Below are positions 57,420 to 64,000 of a stretch of DNA of 64,000 bases, in pieces; within the stretch, counting starts at the first letter, position 1, and every line of letters starts with the position of its first letter. The notes beneath the pieces were generated by a model. The model ran no database searches. It was not told the DNA's origin and was given only the letters and a program-made list of their open reading frames with translations. The stretch is from assembly GCF_015865035.1 (NCBI RefSeq), contig NZ_JADZGI010000001.1:868001-932000 (forward strand), given 5' to 3'. This DNA comes from Novosphingobium aureum (lineage in GTDB: Bacteria > Pseudomonadota > Alphaproteobacteria > Sphingomonadales > Sphingomonadaceae). The translations under genes were made by a program, and so were the position numbers.

Positions 57420-58859
57420 TCAGCTCTCGAGCTGGCGCAGCAGCGAGCGCACGTCGCCGTCCATGTCGGCATCGCGGCTGCGCAGTTCCTCGATGAGGCG
57501 CACCGCGTGGATCACCGTCGAGTGGTCGCGGCCACCGAACTTGCGGCCGATCTCGGGGTACGAGCGCGGGGTCAGCACCTTGGCGAGGTACATCGCCACC
57601 TGACGCGGACGCACCACCGCGCGGGCGCGGCGCTTCGAGCTCATCTCGGTGCGGTCGATGCGGTAGAACTGGCAGACCGTGCGCTGGATCTCGTCGATCG
57701 TGATCCGGCGGCGGTTGGCCGAGAGGATGTCGGTGAGCTGTTCCTCGGCAAGCTGGAGCGAGACCTGCTGCCCGGTAAGCTGGGCATAGGCGATCAGCTT
57801 GTTGAGGCCGCCGACCAGCTCGCGCACGTTGCGGTTGATGGTCCGTGCGAGGAACTCGATCACGTCCGCGGGCACGTCGACCGAGGCGAAGCGCTGGAGG
57901 CGATTTTCGAGAATCGCGCGGCGCAGCTCGATGTCGGCGGGCTGGATGTCCGCGACGAGGCCCATCGACAGGCGCGAGAGCAGGCGCGGTTCCACGCCGT
58001 CGAGTGCCTGCGGGGCACGGTCGGCGGCGAAGACCAGACGCTTGCCTTCCTGAAGCAGCGCATCGATCGTGTAGAGCAGTTCTTCCTGGGCCGAGGCCTT
58101 GCCAATGATGAACTGGATGTCATCGACCAGCAGCAGGTCGAAGCCGCGCAGGCGCGCCTTGAACTCGATCATCTGGTTCTGGCGCAGCGCCTGGACGAAC
58201 TCGACCATGAAGCGCTCTGCCGAGCAGTAGAAGATCCGGGCATGCGGATGATGCGCGAGATAGGCATGGCCGATCGCGTGCAGCAGGTGCGTCTTGCCCT
58301 GTCCGGTCGCGCCCTTGAGATAGAGCGGCGAGAACTGCGGCGTCTCGGTCGCGGCCATGCGCTGGGCAGCATTGCAGGCCAGCACGTTGCTCTCGCCGGT
58401 GACGAAGCTGGTGAAGGTCTGCGAGGCGTCGATGCCCGCCGGGCCCTGGCCGAGCGAGGCGAACGATTCGCCCGAGAGCGCTGCCGAAAGCGCATCGCCC
58501 GAGCCCTGCGCCGAATCGTTGGCCGGCGTGCGGCTGGGACGACCGGCCCCGCCCAGACGCAGCTCGGGGAGCTGGCGACGGCCAGGATGGACGAGGATGC
58601 GCACGTGGCGCACGTCCGGGCGCGCGATCTTCCATGCCAGCGACAGGCGATCGGCAAAGCGATCCGTCACCCAGTTCGCCGAGAACTCGGTGGGCATGTA
58701 GAGATCGAGCGTGCCGGTTTCCTTGCAGTAATTGCCCGGCTGGATCGGCTTGATCCACTGGCTGTGAGCCTGGTGACCCAGGTCCTTGCGCAATCCCTGG
58801 CTAATGTCGGCCCAGTCTGCCGCCAGATTCACGGCTTCCTGATCCTCTTCCGTTGTCAC
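57420..58859 (-). CDS. dnaA: Chromosomal replication initiator DnaA
   Basis: 479 residues from the GTG at 58859 (AAGGCGG upstream, start VTTEEDQEAVNLAADWADIS). A TTG start at 58907 would add 16 residues. Domain I precedes a Ser/Ala-rich linker. AAA+ domain: Walker A LKGATGQGKTHLLHAIGHAY, Walker B RGFDLLLVDDIQFI. C-terminal DNA-binding signature: KFGGRDHSTVIHAVRLIEEL. The N-terminal extension upstream of the GTG does not resemble DnaA. Confidence 0.95.
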   Translation of the reverse strand: MTTEEDQEAVNLAADWADISQGLRKDLGHQAHSQWIKPIQPGNYCKETGTLDLYMPTEFSANWVTDRFADRLSLAWKIARPDVRHVRILVHPGRRQLPELRLGGAGRPSRTPANDSAQGSGDALSAALSGESFASLGQGPAGIDASQTFTSFVTGESNVLACNAAQRMAATETPQFSPLYLKGATGQGKTHLLHAIGHAYLAHHPHARIFYCSAERFMVEFVQALRQNQMIEFKARLRGFDLLLVDDIQFIIGKASAQEELLYTIDALLQEGKRLVFAADRAPQALDGVEPRLLSRLSMGLVADIQPADIELRRAILENRLQRFASVDVPADVIEFLARTINRNVRELVGGLNKLIAYAQLTGQQVSLQLAEEQLTDILSANRRRITIDEIQRTVCQFYRIDRTEMSSKRRARAVVRPRQVAMYLAKVLTPRSYPEIGRKFGGRDHSTVIHAVRLIEELRSRDADMDGDVRSLLRQLES

Positions 58860-59451
58860 CCTTACCGCCTTAGTTTTCTTGCCGGCGCCCTTGGCGCCAT
58901 TGCTCAATGATGTTGATAGACCTGACACCCCGACCGAACTCCCCTGGTTCCCCGCCAATCGATCTGGCACCTGCAAAAATGGACAGACACACAGAGACAG
59001 CCCGCACGCGAAGACGGGCCTGATACCCGTCCAGGGACAAAACATCCCCGCAACCGCAAGCACGAATGCTGCAGCCGCCTCGTTCAAACTATCGCTGTTG
59101 CCCGGCCAGTTCCGCTTGGCCGGAGACCCTTTTAGGGAGCGCTTTGCCGCGCAGGCAATACGGTCATCCCAAAATAAAAAAATTTATGACGGTTGACTCA
59201 CGCAAGTCTGCGGAAACCGGGGTCATCTAATGATTTACCAAGCAAAATCAGTTATTTGCTGGGCTTGGCGAGATGGGCCGAAAGCGAATCGCAGCAAAAC
59301 CTATGGTTTGCGCGAAGTAGGTCGCGAGGGCCTGTTCCAAACGCAACGAAGCCGGGGATCGCCTCCCCGGCTTCGTTCTTGTTCCGTCCCGAAAAGCCTT
59401 ACAGCGCGTTAACTGCGCCGGGGCGAATCAGTATTTGGAAAGGCTGCTGCC
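58860..59451. other. dnaA-rpsT intergenic region
   Basis: 592 bp without a credible gene. It carries the dnaA upstream region, an AT-rich run at 59168-59190 (aaaataaaaaaatttatga) that stands out from the GC-rich background, and the rpsT terminator. No good match to the DnaA box TTATCCACA was found on either strand by eye, so there is no evidence that the replication origin is here. Confidence 0.6.
59345..59377 (-). terminator. Terminator of rpsT
   Basis: A perfect 14-bp stem (AACGAAGCCGGGGA and complement) with a 5-nt loop, 75 bp downstream of the rpsT stop. T-rich sequence follows on both strands but only loosely. Confidence 0.75.
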
Positions 59452-59712
59452 TCAGAGCGCGGATACGCGCTTCGAGAGGCGCGACATCTTGCGCGCAGCC
59501 GTGTTCTTGTGAACCACGCCGCGAGCAACGCCGCGTGCCAGTTCGGGCTGCATTTCCTTGAGCGCTTCGGTCGCGGCCGACTTGTCACCGCCGGCGATCG
59601 CGCCCTCGACCTTCTTCAGGAAGGTGCGGATGCGGCTCATGCGGTTGGTGTTGATCTCGGCGCGACGCGTGTTGCGACGGATGCGCTTACGGGCTTGTGG
59701 CGTATTGGCCAT
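59452..59712 (-). CDS. rpsT: Ribosomal protein S20
   Basis: 86 residues. MANTPQARKRIRRNTRRAEI, RMSRIRTFLKKVEGAIAGGD and the C-terminal GVVHKNTAARKMSRLSKRVS are the complete S20 pattern. Stand-alone between dnaA and mutM, as in several alphaproteobacteria. Confidence 0.96.
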   Translation of the reverse strand: MANTPQARKRIRRNTRRAEINTNRMSRIRTFLKKVEGAIAGGDKSAATEALKEMQPELARGVARGVVHKNTAARKMSRLSKRVSAL

Positions 59713-59849
59713 GAACGTTCCTTTGTCTGGCCGCCATGCGGCCCCTTTGCCTGTACGAATCTGTAAACTGGCGAGCGGACTCGCCGGAAAGCGCGCCCCT
59801 TAGCCATCCGAGCGGTTTTCGTCAACCCGCGAGGGGGATTCGAAACCGC

Positions 59850-60662
59850 CTATTTCTGGCATTTGCGGCACCAGAAGGTGCTGCGGCCGCCCTGTACGAA
59901 GCGCTCTACTCTCCCACCGCACGAACAGGCAAGACCCTCGCGCCCGTAGACCTGCCAGGAAGTGGCGAAATACCCGAGTTCTCCGCTGGGCTGGGCATAG
60001 TCGCGGATGGTCGAGCCGCCCGCCGCGATCGATTCCTCGAGTACCGCGCGGATCGCGGGCACGAGCCGCGCAAGCGCGGCCTTCGAGACCTTGCCCGCCG
60101 CCTTGTCGGGGCGGATGCCGGCGCGGAACAGGGCCTCGCACACGTAGATGTTGCCGAGCCCTGCAACGATTCGCTGGTCGAGCAGCAGCAGCTTCACCGG
60201 GGCCACGCGCCCCGCGAAGGCGGCGGCAAGGTGCGCGGCACTCAGTCCCTCGCCGAGCGGCTCGGGTCCCATCGTGGCGAAGGGGCCCCATGTCTCGAGC
60301 ATGGCGCTCGGCACCAGGTCGACCGAACCGAAGCGGCGCGCGTCGTTGAGCGCGAGCACGTGCCCCGAGCCCGTCTCGAGCACGAGGTGGTCGTGCTTTT
60401 CGGGTTTCTCGGGCTCGATTCGCCAGCGCCCCGACATGCCGAGGTGAAACACCATGGTCTGGTCGCGGTCGGTATGGACGAGTCCGTATTTGGCGCGCCG
60501 GCCCATCGCGGTGACCTTCGCGCCGGTCATGACCTGGACGAGTTCGGGCGGGAAGGGGCGGCGCAGGTCCGCGCGGTTGAGCGTCACGCGTGCGATCCGC
60601 TCGCCCTCGAGAAAGCGCGCGAGCCCGCGCACGGTGGTTTCGACTTCGGGAAGTTCTGGCAT
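59850..60662 (-). CDS. mutM: Formamidopyrimidine-DNA glycosylase MutM
   Basis: 270 residues. Removes 8-oxoguanine and nicks AP sites. Starts with the catalytic Pro (MPELPEVETTVRGLARFLEG). The middle shows FHLGMSGRWRI and LNDARRFGSVDL. Helix-two-turn-helix: LLLLDQRIVAGLGNIYVCEA. C-terminal zinc finger Cys: CSCGGRVERFVQGGRSTFWC then RKC. All motifs intact. Confidence 0.96.
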   Translation of the reverse strand: MPELPEVETTVRGLARFLEGERIARVTLNRADLRRPFPPELVQVMTGAKVTAMGRRAKYGLVHTDRDQTMVFHLGMSGRWRIEPEKPEKHDHLVLETGSGHVLALNDARRFGSVDLVPSAMLETWGPFATMGPEPLGEGLSAAHLAAAFAGRVAPVKLLLLDQRIVAGLGNIYVCEALFRAGIRPDKAAGKVSKAALARLVPAIRAVLEESIAAGGSTIRDYAQPSGELGYFATSWQVYGREGLACSCGGRVERFVQGGRSTFWCRKCQK

Positions 60663-60771
60663 GCACCGTGCGGTCTAGCGGGGCATGCAGGCCAAGTCAT
60701 CATGGCTCTTGTGGCCAGCGCCTTGTGCACCGGGGCTGGACAGGAGGCCGATCCCGGGAGAGAGCAGCGCG

Positions 60772-61140
60772 ATGACATCGCGTTCACCTTTCTTGCCTCG
60801 ATCAGCCAGGGCTAGTCTTCTTGTCCTGCTGGCATCGCTCGGCCTGGCCACGGTCGCAGGACCGGGGCTCGTCCCGCGCGCATCGGCACATCCGGGCGGG
60901 CTCAACGCGGCGGGCTGCCACAACAACCGCAAGACCGGTGACTACCATTGCCATCGTTCGGCATCCGCGCCGCCTCCTGCGCGCCGGGCGAGTGGAGCGG
61001 GCGAGGGCGGGTCTGCGTATTATGCCAATTGCACGGAGGCCCGCGCGGCGGGAGCAGCTCCGATACGCCGCGGCCAGCCGGGTTATCGCAGCGGTCTCGA
61101 TCGCGACAACGACGGTATCGCCTGCGAATGGAGCCGGTGA
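60772..61140 (+). CDS. Secreted YHYH-Excalibur-type protein
   Basis: 122 residues from the ATG at 60772 (GGAGAG upstream). The N-terminus is a signal peptide (ARASLLVLLASLGLATVAGP). The mature part has a YHYH-like His/Cys block (AHPGGLNAAGCHNNRKTGDY then HCHR). After a Ser/Ala/Pro linker comes an Excalibur calcium-binding motif: YYANCTEARAAGAAPIRRGQ, then PGYRSGLDRDNDGIACE with the DxDxDGxxCE pattern. Excalibur domains occur in secreted proteins and nucleases; no catalytic domain is present here. Inserted between mutM and ubiE. Confidence 0.8.
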   Translation: MTSRSPFLPRSARASLLVLLASLGLATVAGPGLVPRASAHPGGLNAAGCHNNRKTGDYHCHRSASAPPPARRASGAGEGGSAYYANCTEARAAGAAPIRRGQPGYRSGLDRDNDGIACEWSR

Positions 61141-61265
61141 CGGCGAGAGGAGCGCAGCCGGCGCTCGCGGCTTTTGCGGGCTTGCGCACCGGTGCATCGC
61201 GGTTTGCGTGAAAGCGCAGCGCATGACCCTTCCCGAGCCGGTCATTTGCGCCTAAAGCCCCGGGC

Positions 61266-61997
61266 ATGAGCGAAAAGGTTTCCTTCGGCTACGAGGACGT
61301 GGCCCCCGAGGAGAAGGAAGGGCGCGTCGGCGCCGTCTTCTCCAACGTCGCGCGCAAGTACGACCTCATGAACGACGCGATGTCGGCGGGCATGCACCGT
61401 TTGTGGAAGGACAAGTTCGTGCGCCGGGTGAAGCCGCGCGCGGGCGAGCAGATCCTCGACATGGCAGGCGGCACCGGCGACATTGCCTTTCGCATGGAGA
61501 AGGCCGGGGCCTCGATCACCGTCTCGGACATCAACCAGGACATGCTCGACGTGGGCATCGAGCGCGCGATGGAGCGCAGCATCGACACGCTCGTGTGGTC
61601 GCGCCAGAACGCCGAGGAACTCTCGTTCCCCGCGCGCCACTTCGACGCCTACACGATCGCCTTCGGCATTCGTAACGTCACGCATATCGACAAGGCGCTG
61701 GCCGAAGCGCACCGCGTGCTCAAGTACGGCGGGCGCTTCTTCTGCCTCGAATTCTCGACCACCGAGTGGCCCGGCTTCAAGGAAGTCTACGACGTCTACT
61801 CGCACAAGCTGGTGCCGCAGATCGGGCAGGCGCTCGCGGGCGATGCCGATTCGTATCGCTATCTCATCGAATCGATCCGCCGCTTCCCGCCGATGCCCCG
61901 CTTCGAGGCGATGATCCGCGAGGCCGGTTTCAAGCACACCAAGGTCGAGCCGATCATGGGCGGCCTCGTCGCGATCCACTCGGGCTACAAGGTCTGA
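61266..61997 (+). CDS. ubiE: Ubiquinone/menaquinone C-methyltransferase UbiE
   Basis: 243 residues. C-methylation step of ubiquinone synthesis. The family start VSFGYEDVAPEEKEGRVGAV and FSNVARKYDLMNDAMSAGMH, the SAM motif ILDMAGGTGDIAFRM, TIAFGIRNVTHIDKALAEAH and RFFCLEFSTTEWPGFKEVYD are present. Followed 9 bp later by ubiB. Confidence 0.95.
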   Translation: MSEKVSFGYEDVAPEEKEGRVGAVFSNVARKYDLMNDAMSAGMHRLWKDKFVRRVKPRAGEQILDMAGGTGDIAFRMEKAGASITVSDINQDMLDVGIERAMERSIDTLVWSRQNAEELSFPARHFDAYTIAFGIRNVTHIDKALAEAHRVLKYGGRFFCLEFSTTEWPGFKEVYDVYSHKLVPQIGQALAGDADSYRYLIESIRRFPPMPRFEAMIREAGFKHTKVEPIMGGLVAIHSGYKV

Positions 61998-62006
61998 TCC
62001 AGCGGC

Positions 62007-63593
62007 ATGATCCGACCGACAACGCACGTCTGGCGCCTGCTCAAGTGGGGGCGCGTCCTCGCACGCCACGGAGCGCTGCGCGGGATAGAGAACGACCGTA
62101 ACGCCCCGCTGCCGGTCAAGCGGCTCTGCCGGCTCGCACGCTTCGGCGCGCGCCAGTCGGACGAGCCCGACTATGCCGGTGCCTTCGAGGCGATCGGTCC
62201 GGCGGCGATCAAGCTGGGCCAGGCGCTCGCCACGCGCCCCGATCTCGTCGGCGAGGGGCCTGCGCGCAACCTGCTCAGCCTGCAGGACAACCTGCCGCCG
62301 GTCGACTTCGCGCTGATCCGTGGGCGGGTCGAGGACAGCTTCGGGCGCACGCTCGAGGACCTGTTCGAGAGCTTCGATGAGACCCCGGTCGGCGCGGCCT
62401 CGATCGCGCAGGTCCACCGCGCGGTGACGCGCGAGGGGCGCCAGGTCGCGGTCAAGGTGCTGCGTCCGGGCATCCGCGAACAGTTTAACCGCGACGTCGA
62501 GACGTACGAGTGGGCCGCGGCCCATCTCGAGGTGCTGGGCGGCGAGGCGGCGCGCCTGCGTCCGCGCGCGGTGATCGCCAACCTCAAGCGCTGGACGCTG
62601 CGCGAGCTCGACTTGCGCCGCGAGGCGGCATCGGCCTCGGAACTGGCCGAGGCGATGCGCGCGGTCGAGGGTTACCGCGTCCCCGCGATCGACTGGGACC
62701 GCACGACGGGGCAGGTGCTCACGCTCGAGTGGATCGACGGCATCAAGATGAGCAACGTCGATGCGCTGCGCGAGGCCGGGCACGACCTGCGCGCGCTGGC
62801 GCACCGGCTGGTGCTCACCTTCCTCAAGCAGGCGATTTCGAGCGGCTTCTTCCACGCCGACATGCACCAGGGCAACCTGTTCGTGCAGGGCGAGCCGGGC
62901 GAGAGCACGATCGTCGCGATCGACTTCGGCATCATGGGGCGCATCAACCGCCAGGCGCGCCTGTGGCTGGCCGAGATCCTCTACGGCCTCACCACCGGCA
63001 ACTATCGCCGCGTCGCCGAGATCCACTTCGAGGCGCAGTACGTGCCCAGCTACCATACGGTAGAGGAGTTCGCGACGGCGCTGCGCGCGGTGGGCGAGCC
63101 GATGCGCGGCAAGCCGGTCTCCGAACTCTCGGTCGGACAGATGCTCGACGGGCTCTTCGCGATTACCCGCGACTTCGACATGCAGGTCCAGCCGCACTTG
63201 CTGCTGCTGCAAAAGACCATGGTCATGGTCGAGGGCCTCGCCACCGCGCTCGATCCCGAGATCAACATGTGGGACGTCGCCGGACCCTTCGTGAAGGAGT
63301 GGATCCGCGACGAACTGGGGCCCGAGGCGATGATCGCCGACCGTATCCACGAGGACCTCGACACGCTCATGCGCCTGCCCGCGCTGGTGCGCCGGATCGA
63401 GGAGCGTTTCCCACCCAAGGGAGCCGCCCCCGAGCAGGCCCCGCTGCCCGAGATCGACCTCGTGCTCGGCCTTGGCCGCGACAAGTCGCAGCGCCGTAAA
63501 CGCGATGGTAACCACTGGGGCGGCTATATTCTCGCCGCGGCAGTGGGGGGTATCGCAGCATGGGCAGGGACGTTCTGGCAGATGATGGGCTGA
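62007..63593 (+). CDS. ubiB: Ubiquinone biosynthesis ABC1-type kinase UbiB
   Basis: 528 residues. Atypical protein-kinase-like ATPase needed for ubiquinone synthesis. The KxGQ motif is visible (AIKLGQALATRPDLVG), along with the Ala-rich loop (VGAASIAQVHRAV) and the catalytic regions HADMHQGNLFVQG and VAIDFGIMGRINRQARL. A C-terminal membrane segment is present (GGYILAAAVGGIAAWAGTFW). Operon with ubiE. Confidence 0.94.
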   Translation: MIRPTTHVWRLLKWGRVLARHGALRGIENDRNAPLPVKRLCRLARFGARQSDEPDYAGAFEAIGPAAIKLGQALATRPDLVGEGPARNLLSLQDNLPPVDFALIRGRVEDSFGRTLEDLFESFDETPVGAASIAQVHRAVTREGRQVAVKVLRPGIREQFNRDVETYEWAAAHLEVLGGEAARLRPRAVIANLKRWTLRELDLRREAASASELAEAMRAVEGYRVPAIDWDRTTGQVLTLEWIDGIKMSNVDALREAGHDLRALAHRLVLTFLKQAISSGFFHADMHQGNLFVQGEPGESTIVAIDFGIMGRINRQARLWLAEILYGLTTGNYRRVAEIHFEAQYVPSYHTVEEFATALRAVGEPMRGKPVSELSVGQMLDGLFAITRDFDMQVQPHLLLLQKTMVMVEGLATALDPEINMWDVAGPFVKEWIRDELGPEAMIADRIHEDLDTLMRLPALVRRIEERFPPKGAAPEQAPLPEIDLVLGLGRDKSQRRKRDGNHWGGYILAAAVGGIAAWAGTFWQMMG

Positions 63594-64000
63594 CCGCGAA
63601 GGTCGGCGCCACGGCGCAGCCGGGCAAGGGACAAGACGACAGGCTCCGCGCCTGTTCGACCGTAGAGGCAAGGCATTTCGCGCGCCTCTCGCCCGGCCTC
63701 GCACGTCTCGCACTGGCAGCGCTCGCGTTGCTCCTGCTGGCATCGGCGCTCGTGCCAACGGCCCGGCCCGGCGACCGTCTGCCCTGGCAGGGGGCGGTCG
63801 ACGGCAAGGTCGCGGCGCAGACCACCAGCGCCGAGCTCGAGGCGAGCGGGCGCGATGCCGACATCGCGCTCTACGATCTCGTTGCCCAGCGCATCGCCGC
63901 TGGCGAGCATTACTACGATTTCATCGTCGCGCAGCAGCGCGCCTTCGATTTCCCGGTTCGCCCGGGCGTCGCGGTGCGCCTGCCGACGCTGGCCTATCTC
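63560..64000 (+). CDS. Membrane protein, 5' part; unknown function
   Basis: The open frame starts MGRDVLADDGLTAKVG inside the end of ubiB (34-bp overlap; a later start is possible) and stays open to the right edge (147 codons). A membrane segment (RLALAALALLLLASALVPTA) precedes a region rich in charged residues: EHYYDFIVAQQRAFDFPVRP, then GVAVRLPTLAYL. The YY...R..YPLRPxxxxRxPTL-like pattern matches sphingomonad membrane proteins annotated only as hypothetical, some with glycosyltransferase-87-like topology. The coaBC gene that often follows ubiB is not seen. Confidence 0.5.
   Translation, partial: MGRDVLADDGLTAKVGATAQPGKGQDDRLRACSTVEARHFARLSPGLARLALAALALLLLASALVPTARPGDRLPWQGAVDGKVAAQTTSAELEASGRDADIALYDLVAQRIAAGEHYYDFIVAQQRAFDFPVRPGVAVRLPTLAYL

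Noticed and set aside
58860..59451. Chromosomal origin next to dnaA
   Set aside because: No DnaA-box cluster was found by eye. In several alphaproteobacteria the origin is not beside dnaA. Only the AT-rich run argues for it.
61242..63758. Long antisense open frame (838 codons) opposite ubiE-ubiB
   Set aside because: High-GC codon use keeps the antisense frame open. The product is Arg/His/Asp-rich with no domain, while the sense strand encodes clear ubiE and ubiB.
1..64000. CRISPR arrays, tRNA or rRNA genes, prophage genes
   Set aside because: Scanned by eye and none found; no regularly spaced repeats, CCA-ended cloverleaf or phage structural genes were noticed. A tRNAscan run would be decisive.

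Overview
The window is one continuous, very GC-rich, gene-dense chromosome segment. Gene content and order point to an alphaproteobacterium of the Sphingomonadales (Novosphingobium-like). The reasons are a PhoK-type alkaline phosphatase, a sigma-54 flagellar regulon, the hemD-hemC / tsaD-gpsA divergent block, the rpmH-rnpA-yidD-yidC-yihA block, and a dnaA-rpsT-mutM-ubiE-ubiB neighbourhood. No rRNA, tRNA, CRISPR array, prophage or complete insertion sequence was seen.

1-9190 is a compact flagellar locus. flgBCDEF run leftward from a near-consensus sigma-54 promoter. Rightward lie a small MotA/MotB-like pair, flgA (sigma-54 promoter), flgM-flgN, and a lytic transglycosylase-flhA-fliA operon (sigma-54 promoter). 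Several proteins are reduced: a short hook protein, a short hook cap, and a MotB-like partner without a recognisable peptidoglycan-binding domain.

9267-24625 is mostly housekeeping and envelope genes: dapE, a dicarboxylate symporter, thioredoxin 2, a LysR-azoreductase divergent pair with a palindromic operator candidate, YceI, two paralogous small proteins, a DsbD-like reductase, a PhoK-like phosphatase coupled to a UbiH-type hydroxylase, and hemC/hemD with a mitofilin-like membrane protein. 24686-31610 holds tsaD-gpsA-flippase, an OmpA-like protein, a 30-residue membrane peptide with a helix-hairpin-helix protein, and an S10 peptidase with a long hairpin in its leader.

31781-42374 contains the most unusual feature: two copies of a 266-268 bp structured repeat (31781-32048 and 42109-42374, opposite orientation). 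Their ends pair with each other in each copy but differ between copies, so the pairing covaries. Both carry the same 72-codon ORF. The second copy sits directly against the comM start codon, and removing it with one flanking TG restores a Shine-Dalgarno sequence. Between them lie a CoA-transferase, a LuxR-type regulator, a candidate small RNA, uvrB, two hydrolases and an exporter.

42553-64000 carries the ribosome/membrane-insertion block, a Nudix-DUF47 fusion next to a PiT phosphate transporter, a secreted S1/P1 nuclease, a Tat-exported esterase, dapB-nth, a sirtuin, a ThiF/MoeB protein, a diguanylate cyclase, dnaA, rpsT, mutM, a YHYH-Excalibur protein and ubiE-ubiB. It ends in a truncated membrane protein gene.
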